From Silene latifolia (taxonomy: Eukaryota; Streptophyta; Magnoliopsida; Caryophyllales; Caryophyllaceae), in contig NC_133531.1 in assembly GCF_048544455.1 (NCBI RefSeq), positions 66,440,099 to 66,504,098 on the forward strand: 64,000 nt of DNA, given 5' to 3'. Shown in pieces: positions 24,301 through 36,965 of the stretch (within the stretch, counting starts at the first letter, position 1; the number at the start of each line of letters is the position of its first letter). The translations under genes and the position numbers were made by a program. The notes beneath the pieces were generated by a model. The model searched no databases, was not told the origin of the DNA, and saw nothing but the letters and a program-made list of their open reading frames with translations.

Positions 24301-27300
24301 GACCCCAAATCATTTGATGTTGTATTTTATCATGATAATATTTTTGTATCACCATATCAAATGTTCTCATTGATTTGCCTAATATTTTTATATATAACCA
24401 TCGAATCTTTCTGTTGAAAATATTGAAAGATTAAAATGAAAATTTAAACAGTTATATATATTATATTGAGTTTTGCTTCTTGAGCACAAGCCGAGCAAGG
24501 CCAAGCTTGTGCTCGGCTCGGCTCGTTATTACCCGAAGTGGAAGCTCTCCTACATTCTGGTATTTTTTTGGCCCAATACCTTTCTAGTCTAGTTTTTTAT
24601 TTTCCTTTCATGCCTTCTCAGGGGACGGAATGTGTACATGCAGTTTTCTTCACACCAAGAACTTACAACAGATCAAAACCAGGGACGCAAAAGTGACATG
24701 GTGAGTGTAGGAGTCATGATTTATGGATTTTGATTTAAATGGTTAAACAATATCACTCGTGGCATTAGTTCATCGGTCATGGTTGGTATTCAAGTTGTTT
24801 GGTCCGATTTGAAGGCCAATAAGATTGTATTTTTGGTAGTACAGCTTTTAGGACATATTACCTAATATATAAATTTTGCTTTCAATCATCTAATACTGAA
24901 AGAGGTAAATTACACAGTCGAACTGTGAACTATGTATCATTGTCTCGTCTTTCTAAAAGTTTAAAAACTGTTTTTGGGCGAACACGTAGTTGTGTATTTG
25001 ATATATTATACTGTCTCCCAGTGTTGGGTCAGTCGTGATACATATTTTGAGTACTTTGTTCTTTCTCATAAACTGTCTTTTATCTCTGAATCTAATTTTG
25101 AATTAATGCTCCGCAAAAAGGAAATCGTTCAATTGGGGAGGCTTTATAAATATTTGTTGCATAGAGGTCCACTTAGGATTGCTTTTATCCAAACCTGGCA
25201 TGTCTAGAATCGTCATGTAGCATGGTGGCTTTGGCTTAGAGTTGCCATTTGGCATGGCCCCATTTGTACTCAAAGAAGGAAAAAAGACATTCTAGATTCC
25301 GCCATGTGGCATGGTGACTCCTATAGTTTATTTCAGCCTCAGAGATTTTCCTACGTGGGCCCTAATTCGACAAAAAATTTTAAAACTGACCCAATTCAAT
25401 AATTTTTTTCAATTTTTTATTTAATAAAAACCCCAAACTCCTAGCTGAAAGAAACAAGAATTATTGTTCAAGGGTATCAAAATCCATTAATATTAGCGAG
25501 AGTTTGAATGGCGTGATCACAAAAATTAAGGCTGGCACACACAACTGACAAAGAAATATACTGCATTTTTTTTAATACTTCACCTTTTATACCTCTTTTG
25601 TTGGCAGGATGAAGACCCAAATCGTATACTTTTGGTTAGCATTCATAATGTCCTTTACCCCATGACTGCTGAAGTTCTCAATCAAGTGTTTTCTCCTTAC
25701 GGGTTTGTGGAGAAAATTGTTACATTCCAGAAGTCAGCAGGTTAGCTCTCAGACCCACATATCTCTGTGTTTGCTTAGAGATATTGTCACTTTACAACAC
25801 TATCTTGTGATCCTCTCTAATGGCACTTCAAGAATTGAGAAATAGAGTAGAACTAGTTGACTTTAAGTGTTCTATCCAAGGTACAAATTGACGAAAAGCA
25901 TGATCAACTGCATAAGTATATATGTAAACTGATTAACATCAGACTGTCCTTGTGGCTGAGAATAATTAAATAACAAACATATCAGAAGTATATGGGAATA
26001 TTATCTTTGACTCTGTTTCAATGTTTCTGTAGGTTTTCAAGCTCTTATTCAGTTTCAGACACGCCAAAGTGCTACGGCTGCAATGAGTGCTCTTCATGTC
26101 TGCGTCTATGTTAATTATTGTAATACTTCAATGTATTTTGTGCATAACAAGGTATCTAATACTGCACACTTTTCAGGGAAGAAATATTTATGATGGTTGT
26201 TGTCAGTTAGATATACAATACTCAAAGTAAGAGCCTCTACTTTATTTCTTGTCGTCTTTAAATTCTGGTTTAAAAAACATTGTGTATGATGTTTGTCTTA
26301 TTCATGTCATTTTCCTTAATGTTGTAGCCTTACAGAGTTGCAAGTGAACTACAATAATGATCGATCCAGGTGTGTTGATGTGGAAAATGTCACTTTTATT
26401 TTCATTTTATGAAATAGCTTTTATACCCAAATTATTCCTAATAAAGCAAATGCAAAAAGTTAACATGTATCATGTATGCCACATTGCTGTAAATAGGCAG
26501 TGTTCTGGTTATGGTTTGGACATGAAACTTTGAGCTTGTTCTTCACAGCTGTAAGTCTGAAAAAAAAATAGTTACCAGACTGATTTGCAAAGAGGATATG
26601 AAATCCTTGTGAACGGTGTTAAGTCTCGGGTTGAGACTTGATCTTGTAAGCGGTTGTTGCGGCCTGCGGGACCTTTGTTGTTGTGCGATTAATGCAGCTG
26701 ATACTGCCTTACAAGGCAGTCACAGTAACCTTTTCAGTTGCAATGTGGTGTCAGTCTGAGATTTAGTACCATGGCTGTAGGGATTTGTTTGATTGTTATT
26801 CATTTCCTCTAATTTCAGAGATTTTACAAACCCAGATCTGCCTACGGAACAGAGAGGCAGAAGTTCACAAGTATGTTTATTTTCTCATTTTTCTCATTTG
26901 CTTTTTTATAGTGTAGTTATTTCTCATTGCCATGCTATTCATCATAATAGAAGGCTGTCGATTTCTCACGTGATATATAATTTTCGAGGGTGGGAAATGG
27001 GATAACAGGGATTTCTTGATACAACATTGTGCATACAATAACTGAGCCTATTCCTTAGTTTAACCCGTTTGATGCTTGAAGTTTTGTGTGTTTCTTATTC
27101 TCTTTTTTACTCTTTTTGGCATCAGTCTGGATATGGAGATGCAGGGGGTGTGTATGGAGCCGGTGGCTCAGGTGCGCAAGTGTAATGATTTTTCATATTA
27201 TCTACATATATAATTTCCCAGATTTAGGGCTAATTACGTGTTCTCGCTTTTTTTTTTGTAGGATATCAACAGGTTTGTGTTTATTGTGCGAAAGTGTAAA

Positions 27301-30030
27301 ATCAATGGGGTTGTAATTGGTTTCGAGTATTTCAAAGCCTGTCACCAACCTTTTGTAATTATCAGTTTCTAATTGCATGTTTCTAATTTTTATTTCCTTG
27401 ATGATTATCGGATGGTCTTGTGGTAAGCTGAACTCAATTATAATTGACATAATCCCTTGATTATCTAAATGATGTTAAATTGCTTTTGTATTGATCAAAA
27501 TTAGCACACCAATGAATTAAGTAATTAAAAAAACCCATCAGCCACCTCTTGTCAATGCCATTGCTACCCCCATCAACCCACTTTAATCGCCACCGCTAAG
27601 GCGGTAACTGCGAGACTCACAATTATTCAAGAGAGGAAGAGAGGGTTTGATGTTGTGGGAGGAGCGGAGGTCTTAAGGTTCCTTACATTCCAATTGCTTG
27701 CCTCTTATATTAATCCTCCTTACTTCCTCCATTATTTCTGAATTTTGTTACTTGTTTAGCTTTCTTGATCATATATTCATACACCAACCTTATCCAAGTG
27801 CCTCAAGGGCTTTCGCAAATGGCAGGGTAGATGGGGGCTAGATGTATACAGTCTTACTCTTGTGGCCATTTCCGAATGACCCGTAAAGAAATCCAGTCAC
27901 TTTAGTGAGCTTGATTTTTTGTTTCCGCCCTCTTTTATCTGTGGACGTGCTTTAAAGTTTAACCCTTCGTTTTGTGATTGATTGTCACCCTTTTTGATCC
28001 CCTTAAGTATGTACTTCATCACAAAAAATCCCTTTAATTGTCTACCTTTTTTTGTTATCTCTTCAGATGGGAAATTCTGCAGCTATGGCGGCATCCGCTG
28101 GTGGTCTCCCTCCAGGTGTTAGTGGCATGAATGATAGATGTACTGTTATAGTATCTAATCTAAACCCTGATGTAAGTAATATATGCAACCGGACTGTCAA
28201 GTTGATTATCTGTTTTCCCCTCTATCTGATGTTATATCAATTTCCTGACAGAGAATAGATGAAGACAAGCTTTTCAATTTGTTTTCATTGTACGGAAACA
28301 TCATAAGGATCAAACTTCTTCGAAGTAAACCTGATCATGCCCTTGTAGAAATGTCCGATGGCTTTCAGGCGGAACTGGCTGTCCACTTCTTAAAGGTCTG
28401 ATCTCCTTGCTGTTTGATGCTCAATTCCATTCAACTAGTCCTCTACCTGAAAATTACTTTCGTTGCTTTAAATTTAAGGAAAAATATCCCGCAAAACCCA
28501 AGTTTGACGAGTCTTCCATTTATTCCCAACTTCCCCCATTCCCAAAATAATCCCAAATTTATATCATTTATTCTGAAATTGCACTTTAAACTGAAGTATC
28601 TGTCTTTTTCGATAAAAGAAAACGAACCAAAAAAAAACTCGTTGCCCCCAAAAAAAGTAGAATTGACCTGTTTAAGGATAGGAGACGTAGTTTGAAAATG
28701 GGCTTAGTAGAAGAGAGACAAAAGGAAGAAGAAAAGGGAGAATCAGCGCCGTTGGTGACTCGGTGTAAGGTGCAATTTCCGAATAGGGGATAGAAACATG
28801 GGATTGTTTTGGTAAGGTGGCTAGATAAGGTAACTTTTCCTAAATAAAATTGTTAGATGTTTGGTGTTCTGCGTGTTGATCTGAATGTACACGGTAATAC
28901 TTGACATGAAGTAGCTCAATGGAGAAATATGATAAAGGGTGCAGATAGGCCATTCGATTCAGGCCTCATCGGTCATTTTCAGGCCAATGGTTGAGTAATT
29001 TTGGGTCCTATTAAGGTGTTAGTTATGAAAAATTTAACTGAAATAATCCATTGTTTGACGAGTCTTCCTATAATAATCCCACCTTGTCCCTTTATACGAA
29101 GATAATCCTAAGTTTTGGTTTGACTCACGAGAATGGTCTCAGCCATTTCTCCCGAACCTAGTTTTATTTCCATTACTTGGCTAACATAGATGAGTAAAAA
29201 TTGTCTGATAAGCGACAGCTATTGAAATGAAAACTCACCAAGAGGAAGAAGAGAGAAAGGCTAGATAAAACAACTATTAGTTCGTTTTTTTGTAAGCTTA
29301 AGTGATTCAAGAGCTTTGTGATGAGTAAACGTACGTTCGGACGAAGATGGGACTATATTCGTGAACACAAAGCGAAAACTGAGACTTGCTGTATAAGATG
29401 AAAGGTGGGATATCATTGGAAGACTCGTTAAACGTCGGATTATTTTCTGCTAAATTTTCCTCTTGTTATTTGTCCCGTAGAAAGAGTAACGTGTAATTTT
29501 AAATTAGTCAATTTGGGTTTGTTCAATGATATGCAACGTCTGGCTGTAAAGTTTGCTGTCACTTGTACTCAAGGGTCAAGAGCATGTCAGTCAGAAAATA
29601 TTTGCTCATCTTTTTCTCCACTTTCTCTGCTAAACTTCAGGGAGCAATGCTGTTAGGGAAACGGCTAGAGGTTAACTATTCCAAGTATTCGAACATCACG
29701 CCATCCTCAGAGACTCGTGATTTCCAGAACTCAAACCTAAACCGGTTTAACAGGAATTCGGCCAAGTACTACCGATATTGTTGCTCTCCAACCAAAATGA
29801 TTCATCTATCAAGTCTCCCAGAAGACGTAACTGAGGATGAAATTGTAGATCTCTTGGAGGAACATGGACCACTTGTAAACACCAAGCTTTTTGAGGCAAA
29901 TGGCAAAAAGCAAGCCTTGGTCTTATTTGAGGACGAAGAGCAGGCAACCGAAGCGCTCGTCTGTAAGCACGCTACTCCTCTTTCTGGTTCCGTTGTCCGC
30001 ATTTCTTTCTCCCAATCACACAACACATGA
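21306..30030 (+). CDS. PTBP3: Polypyrimidine tract-binding protein homologue, PTBP3 type
   Basis: RNA-binding splicing regulator with four RRMs. My exons, all with GT/AG borders and compatible phases: 21306-21362, 21615-21686, 22302-22378, 24622-24700, 25608-25740, 26033-26097, 26177-26226, 26328-26369, 26819-26870, 27126-27171, 27262-27272 (11-nt microexon), 28067-28171, 28252-28395, 29641-30030. They sum to 1323 nt, 440 aa, close to the about 430 aa of Arabidopsis PTB3. RRM1 is about residues 6-80 (starts KVIHVRNVG), RRM2 100-178, RRM3 254-326 (starts CTVIVSNL), RRM4 364-438 (starts KMIHLSSLP). A Gly/Ala-rich linker (210-250) precedes RRM3. The single-RRM and four-RRM plans of other hnRNPs fit less well. 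No frame damage. Introns carry MITEs. Probably nuclear and cytoplasmic, acting in alternative splicing; known from the family, not shown here. Confidence 0.93.
21925..22140. mobile_element. Stowaway-like MITE in PTB intron 2
   Basis: Starts CTCCCTCCGTC and ends GGGACGGATGTAG, the imperfect Stowaway terminal pair, with TA on both sides (21923-21924 and 22141-22142). An internal 17-bp direct repeat (AGGTAAACAAATGACTG, about 22076 and 22112) adjoins the right end. 216 bp, no coding capacity. Confidence 0.7.
22425..23546. mobile_element. Cluster of AGAGCATGTACAA MITEs in PTB intron 3
   Basis: Three or more related short elements. One pair of ends is AGAGCATGTACAA at 22623 and its complement TTGTACATGCTCT ending at 23015, with TA or TTAA around both. 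A second unit runs about 23223-23546. Partial ends lie near 22425-22545 and 23190. The interiors repeat AAGAGCACTT-like words. The look is that of plant PIF/Harbinger (Tourist) or similar MITEs; the TSD (TA versus TTA/TAA) is ambiguous because the end sequence is palindromic with it. Confidence 0.6.
23775..24530. repeat. AGCTCG-rich repeat element in PTB intron 3
   Basis: Two end segments rich in GCTCGGCTCG/AGCTCG (23775-23870 and 24486-24528) flank an AT-rich core. The arrangement resembles subterminal repeats of a non-autonomous DNA transposon. Superfamily not determined. Confidence 0.4.
28478..29462. mobile_element. Inverted-repeat element in PTB intron 13
   Basis: The left end (AGGAAAAATATCCCGC, then GTTTGACGAGTCTTCC at about 28502) is repeated inverted at the right end (GGAAGACTCGTTAAAC at about 29418, then TTTTCCT). 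A third copy of the TTTGACGAGTCTTCC word lies at 29054. This suggests about 60-bp imperfect TIRs with a nested or duplicated end. No clear target duplication and no coding capacity. Mutator-like or foldback type possible. Confidence 0.5.
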
Positions 30031-31298
30031 TCTTTTCTAGAGGGTTGGAAGTTGGAACATTGTGCTTTTCAGAACACTTGGTCCATTTTCATGGTTGATT
30101 TCTCATAATACTCCGTCTCTTTACTATTGTTATTGGCACCAGTGCTTGTAAAACCTCCCTATACTTTGTTGTTTCCTTTGCCTGTTGTCGAAAATTTTTG
30201 TGGATCGCCTATTAGTCGTCTTTTGTATTTTGCTGAGTTTATCAGACGTTCTTTTGGGGAATTCATTATCTTTCTGTCTCTCTGTTGGTTTGTATACCCA
30301 AGAGTGTAGAACCATCAGTGACTTGAATGGAAGGGAGAATATGTATTCGTATGGAAGATTATACATGTCAGGCGATTTTGATGATCTTAATAGTGTGAAG
30401 ATCTACCATCATAATTACTGTTGGTTTATAAAGGGTGTTATGACAAATTAATTAACTTTTGTTCTTGATAATAAATTACAATAAGTGAATAATTTTGTAT
30501 TAGAAAACATTTCTTATGAGTAAAATTAGGCTCTTATTGTAATGTTTGGAGAGATTAGTTTATCATCGGAAATATTTTTATCTTGTACACATGTTTTAAT
30601 AATATTTTTATCCGTAAGCGTGCATTGTGCGTACCATAGTGTGATTGGATACACGATACGAGCGTGGGACCTGCCACGATCTTCCTAATGCCGAGGGCCG
30701 AGGCTTGAAGTGTGTGGCTGAATAGCAATGATAGGTGCCTATGTGCGATGGTATATGAAAATTTTGCGATGGTGCATTTGTGCATCACATGCATTCCATT
30801 TTGAACCCCACACTTAAGTCTCACGGGATGGGTAGGAACGGCTAAACATAGAGGCAGAATAATCAATAGAGTAGCAATGATAGGTGCCTATCCTCTCTGG
30901 TATTTCATGTAGTTGTTTATGATTTGATGTTAGCAGTTTTTACTGGACGTTTCTTAATGGTTTCAATTTCAAAAGCTTGATTATGAAGGCAAATAATACA
31001 GGTTCGAGATGGCCTCATCCCCTACGGTGATGTCTGATTTAAAGTTGCCCAGGATTTAACCCCAGACGTGTTTCATGTTAGTGGTGGTGATGATAGCAGA
31101 TCACTACCTCTACCATAACCCCTGAGGACTAGGCAGCGTGGTTTGATTATGTTGGAAAACAGTTCACGCATTTGATGTACCCATCCCTTTTAGTAATTGA
31201 GCTTACATGTATTTGCTTCTTAGTTTTTAAAGTTTATATGTTAAGTTGTTGACATCAAAACTCAAAATTAACTGAATTTAAATGCATAGTTTTTTAGC

Positions 31299-31303
<5 letters not shown>
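30031..31303. other. PTB 3' region and intergenic
   Basis: 3' untranslated region, then intergenic sequence. The clearest AATAAA is at 30470-30475. The 19-bp word AGCAATGATAGGTGCCTAT occurs twice (about 30724 and 30871). No further gene recognised. Confidence 0.5.

Positions 31304-31384
<81 letters not shown>
31304..31384. repeat. (AT)n-(AG)n microsatellite at E1 left end
   Basis: About 23 AT units followed by about 18 AG units. The E1 right end mirrors this with (CT)n then (AT)n at 50605-50693. The (AG)n part therefore appears to belong to the terminal inverted repeat, and the (AT)n part to the target. Confidence 0.85.
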
Positions 31385-31386
<2 letters not shown>

Positions 31387-31965
31387 CCTTACCTCATTTG
31401 AGTCCTTAAGTCTTTATAAGGACCCTTAGATGGACAACATCTATGGTGGAGAGTTTTTACAAAATGTAGGCAAAAAAAAAAGGGGAAAAGCTTGGCTATG
31501 AAAGAGGACAACAATTCCTGCAAATTGTCCTTACCAATGATCATTTCCTGCGGACAAAAGCATATATCCTTTGTACTATGTTTCCACTTCCCACATTCTT
31601 CCTTCCTGAACACACTTAATTCCAACCTTTTTCTTTCTTTCTTCTCTCTAAAACTGGGTGCTTTCATCTCAAAACGAAGCTAAAGTTCTCTCTAAATCCT
31701 CCAAACCAGCGTAAACATGCAAATAATAGATGACATCAATGGTATTTCTTCATTTTATTCACTTGTTTTTGATCACGTTTTCATATTTTTCGATTGAATA
31801 GGAAGGATGAAGGTAATCATTACGAGTTTTTGTATGTCATCGAATTTGTTCATTCTTGTTTTGATTATTTGTTATTGGGTTTGAAATGAAGATTGTTAGA
31901 AGTAAATCTTCATCCGGGTTTTCATTAATTTGAGTTTGGATTAGCATGAACGCATTCTGACAACA
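31385..31965 (+). other. E1 left subterminal region
   Basis: Terminal repeat, then pyrimidine-rich leader-like sequence (31560-31700). A small ATG frame at about 31717-31741 ends at a possible donor (AATG|GTATTT). This could be a tiny first exon of the transposase, with the first minisatellite array in its intron. That is inference only. Confidence 0.35.
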
Positions 31966-33497
31966 TTTACATGAACATTTTTGCTATAGTTTTACATTTA
32001 CACTTTTTATTGTCATATTTTTTATGTGAGTTAGCATTCTGACAACATTTACACTTTTGTTGACATTTACACTTTTAAAGCCTCACATTTACGCTGCATT
32101 ACTGCTCACGTTTACACTTTTCCTGTACTTTTAAATTTACACTTTTTTTTATTGTTATAGTCACCTTTGCATTTTTATTGTTATATTTTTTATGTGAGTT
32201 AGCATTCTGACAACATTTACACTTTTGTTGACATTTACACTTTTAAAGCATCACATTTACACTGCATTCCTGCTCACATTTACACTTTTGGTGTACTTTT
32301 ACACTTTTGTTGACATTTACACTTTCAGACAATCACATTTACACTTCTTTTCTGCTACACATTTGGATGTTTACTCTTTTTGCTATAGTTTTACATTTAC
32401 ACTTTTTAATTGTTATATTTTTTATGTGAGTTAGCATTCTGACAACATTTACACTTTTAAAGCCTTACATTTACACCGCATTACTGCTCACGTTTACACT
32501 TTTCCTGTACTTTTAAATTTACATTTTTTTATTGTTATAGTCACCTTTGCATTTTTATTGTTATATTTTTTTATGTGAGTTAGCATTCTGACAACATTTA
32601 CACTTTTATTGACATTTACACTTTTAAAGCATCACATTTACACTGCATTCCTGCTCACATTTACACTTTTGGTGTACTTTTACACTTTTGTTGACATTTA
32701 CACTTTCAGACAATCACATTTACACTTCTTTTCTGCTACACATTTGGATGTTTACTCTTTTTGCTATAGTTTTACATTTACACTTTTTAATTGTTATATT
32801 TTTTATGTGAGTTAGCATTCTGACAACATTTACACTTTTGTTGACATTTACACTTTTAAAGCCTTACATTTACACTGCATTACTGCTCACGTTTACACTT
32901 TTCCTGTACTTTTAAATTTACACTTTTTTATTGTTATAGTCACCTTTGCATTTTTATTGTTATATTTTTTATGTGAGTTAGCATTCTGACAACATTTACA
33001 CTTTTATTGACATTTACACTTTTAAAGCATCACATTTACACTGCATTCCTACTCACATTTACACTTTTTGTGTACTTTTACACTTTTGTTGACATTTACA
33101 CTTTCAGACAATCACATTTACACTTCGTTTCTGCTACACATTTGGATGTTTACTCTTTTTGCTATAGTTTTACATTTACACTTTTTAATTGTTATAGTCA
33201 CCTTTTAATTGTTAATATTATAGTTTTAATTTGAGTTAGCATTCTGAAAACATTTACACTTTTGTTGACATTTACACTTATAAAGCATCACATTTACACC
33301 GCATTTTCACGACATTTACACTTTTCCGACATTTACACTTTCGTATCAAAGACATTTACACTTCGTTTCTACTGACATTTACACTTACACTTTTGGATGT
33401 TTACTTTTACTATAGTTTTGACATTTACACTTTTGCTGACATTTACACTTTCAGAACAGCACATTTACACTTCGTTTCTACTGACATTTACACTTAC
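31966..33497 (+). repeat. Minisatellite array 1 of E1 (ACATTTACACTTTT)
   Basis: Tandem, variably spaced ACATTTACACTTTT units. A higher-order unit of about 385-400 bp is repeated about three times, so the same 68-codon frame recurs at 32225, 32609 and 33007. All units have the same strand orientation. The array is interrupted at 33512 by a LINE and resumes at 38341. Confidence 0.9.
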
Positions 33498-33609
33498 ACT
33501 TTTGGATGTTTTTTTTTTGGTTGAATATGAGCTTGTTTCATTAAAACATATCAAAATGATTACATAGTTCCATACAGTCCAGATTTCTGACTATTTCAAA
33601 GCCTAATAC

Positions 33610-36600
33610 TTATACAATAAGATCAATTTTTTGCAGCCAAATGCGATCTTGCATTTTAACAACTCCTGCAGTCTTCACTCGAATCCTAGCATAAACCAGT
33701 CTTCTGATTTCTTGCACCACCCTCTTAGGACATTTAAGACAATTATCCATCCTGCAGGCATTCCTTTCAAGCCAAACACAATACCGTAAAGTCGCCAAAG
33801 TCATCCCGCACACTCTCTCGCCGTAGCAACGATACCCCATACCCCGAGGATCAATCGAATCTGCAACCAATTTTCCAATCGTTCTTTTATCTGTTCACTG
33901 TATTTGCACCTACTGAATAGATTCTCATGCGTTTCAATCCCATCTTCACACATCACACACCGGTTGCTGTCACTAATCTGCAATCTGTACAGCTTTTCAC
34001 GTGTGTTAAGAGCCTCTTGCTTAATCAACCAGCAAATAATAAAATGTTTAGGAACACACCAAGCATCCCAGACATCCTTATACCAACCAACAGAGGGGTG
34101 TCCTCCCTGCAACAAACCATACCCAGACTTAATGCTGTAACCCTTAGGATCATGAATCCAATGATTATTCACATACCCACTGGAAATCAGACCCTTAACT
34201 TTACAAATATTCCTCCAATTTCAATTGGAATCAGGAGGAGGAACATAGTTATGCCAGTCCTGATCTTTTAAATATATATGATGCACCCATTGAACCCATA
34301 ACCTGTCAACATTAGTGTACAACCAGTTCACCAATTTTCCTACACTTGCAATATTCCAATTTTCAGCCTTTATGACACCCAAACCTCCTTCTTCCTTCCT
34401 ACAACAGACCCTATCCCAGGCAATCAAGGGGGCCCTCTGATATTCAGACCCACCATCCCAAAAATAACTCCTGCAGATGGCCTCAATTCTCCTTACTACT
34501 GCCTTTGGGATTAGAAAAATGGAACCCCAATAATTATGTAAGGTATTCAAAACAGAGTTTACTAGAGTTAGTCTTCCTGCATAGCTCAATTTTCTAGCCC
34601 CAATGCTCCTAATTCTGGCCACAACTCTTTCAATCAATATGTTGCAGTCCATTTTTGTTAACCTCCCTGCTTGAATAGGAATCCCCAAGTACTTAAATGG
34701 GAGATCCCCTTCCCTAAAGCAAGAAATTTGAAGGATATCAGCTCTCACACTCTCTGGCACCCCCCTAAAAACAACTTCAGACTTAGCAGCATTCACCTTC
34801 AAACCAGAAGTAGCAGAGAACGTAGAGAAAGCTCTTAGGAGGAGCATAATAGACTGAGTGTCCCCCTTACAGAACAACAGTAAATCATCTGCAAATAAGA
34901 GATGGTTCACCCTCAAGCTCTTACACAAAGGATGAAACCTAAACCTCCATTTATAAGTAGCAAAATCCAACACTCTAGTCAGGTACTCCATACAAATGGT
35001 AAACAACAAAGGAGAGATGGGGTCCCCTTGTCTTAACCCTCTCCTACCTTTAAAGTACCCAAACAAAGCTCCATTAAGATTTAGTGAAAAGCTAGTAGTA
35101 GTTACACAAGTCATAATAAGCTGTCTAGTCTTCTCAGGGAAATTTAGAGCACTTAACATTTGATCCAAGAAGCCCCACTCAATAGTATCATAAGCTTTCT
35201 GAAGGTCCAACTTAAACATACATCTTGGAGAGACATTCCTCCTATTATAGAGTCTCACCAAATCTTGGCAAATTAAAATGTTTTCCAGAATACTCCTGCC
35301 TTGCACAAAAGCTCCTTGGTTAGAGCTAATAATATCAGGTAAAACCATTGCCACTCTTGAACACAATATTTTGGAAATAGTCTTGTAAATCACATTACAA
35401 CAAGCTATAGGCCTGAAATGTTTCACACTTACAGGCCTATCCACCTTAGGAATCAGAGTGATTAATGTGGCATTTATCTGGTTTAATAGCTGCCCAGTCT
35501 CAAAAAAATTCAACACTGCAGCAGTTATATCACCACCAGTGATCTCCCAAGAATCTCTGAAAAATTGACTGGTGTATCCATCAGGCCCAGGGGATTTGTC
35601 CTTAGGAATGCTAAATAGAGCCTTCTTTACCTCAGCTGCAGTAATAGGTCTATTCAGAGCCTCCCAGTGGCTCTCAGTACAGCATTTCCCTCTTCTAACC
35701 ACCTGAACATTGACAGGTTCAGTGGAATTATGAGTGCCCAATAACTCCATATAATAAGTCAAGAAAGCCTGCTGAATATGTTCACTCTCAGTACAAATAT
35801 TCCCATTCTGATCCTCAATACTCAAAACCTTATTCTGCACCATTCTCTTCCTAATAGAGTTATGAAAATACCCAGTGTTAATGTCTCCTTCCAATGACCA
35901 CTGAAGTTTAGCTTTTTGAATAAAAAAACTATCCCTTGCAGCAAGTAGCTCTTTCAGTTCATTAGCCACATCATACTCCTTCTGCATCAGATCAGTATTA
36001 CCAGGGTTATCAACCAGATCTTTCTGAATACTTTCCAATAGAACCACAGTAATGTTATAGCTATTCTCAATATCTGAGAAGCATGATTTGTTGATATTTT
36101 TAAGAACAGGTTTAAGGGCCTTCAACTTTTTGATAACTGGGAACATCTTAGTGCCCCTAACTTGCCTCTGCCAAACATCATCAACTGATGCTTTAAAAAT
36201 CTCAGATTGGCCCCACATATTGAAATATTTGAAGCATTTCTTACCCTGCAACCCACTCTTCCTATCAGATAAAGTACAAGGAGAATGATCAAAAAGACCA
36301 GGGGGATGGAAATGAGCCCAGTAATCACCAAATTCTTCAATCCACTCTAAGTTGCCCATAGCTCTATCAAGTCTACTATAAACTCTATCCACAGGATCCT
36401 GTTTATTAGACCATGTGAATAAGGCCCCAGTAGCTAGGATATCCTCCATACAGCATATGGACACACAATCCTGAAACTGTTGCATCTCCACTTCAGTAGA
36501 ATTACCTCCTAATCTTTCAAATGGAGACAAAACTGTATTGAAATCCCCAAGCCAAAGGCAAGGGATACTACAAGAACCAGCAACATTTTTAAGCACATTC

Positions 36601-36965
36601 CATAAAACTTGCCTCTCAGAAACATCATTGTGTGCATAAATCATAGTCAACAAAAACTCCTTGTGATCCATGATAGAGGTCACCCTCATATGAATGTATT
36701 GAGCACCATACTCCAGAAATTGAATAGAGAAACAGTCAGGTTTCCAGAATACCCATATCTTCCCTCCTTTATGCCAACTACAATTGGTTGAAATACTCTA
36801 CCCATCACATAAAGTAGTTGGCCTCTTTAACAAATTACTAGGTTTTATTTTGGTTTCTAATAATCCAAACAAGCCCACTCCATTATTTTGCATAAACCAT
36901 TTAACTATCTTCTGTTTATTCATATCATTCAATCCCCTAACATTCCAAAATCCCATACTATGCAT
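33610..36965 (-). pseudogene. LINE ORF2 endonuclease-reverse transcriptase, broken
   Basis: ATG at 36963-36965 gives MHSMGFWNVRGL, the start of an apurinic-type endonuclease. An in-frame TAG at 36798-36800 interrupts it. The frame 36689-34221 then holds the rest of the endonuclease (LWLGDFNTVLSP), the connecting region and a full reverse transcriptase (KDKSPGPDG, RPIACCNVIYK, GLRQGDPISPLLF, catalytic FADDLLLF). An in-frame TGA at 34221-34223 precedes the zf-RVT region (CVMCEDGIETHENLF, 34172-33801). A frameshift near 33860 separates the last part (YCVWLERNACRM). Two nonsense codons and one frameshift make it inactive, yet motifs are well kept, so decay is recent. Confidence 0.88.

Noticed and set aside
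31966..33497. CRISPR-like array
   Set aside because: Monomers are contiguous and degenerate, with no unique spacers of constant length. The setting is a plant transposon.
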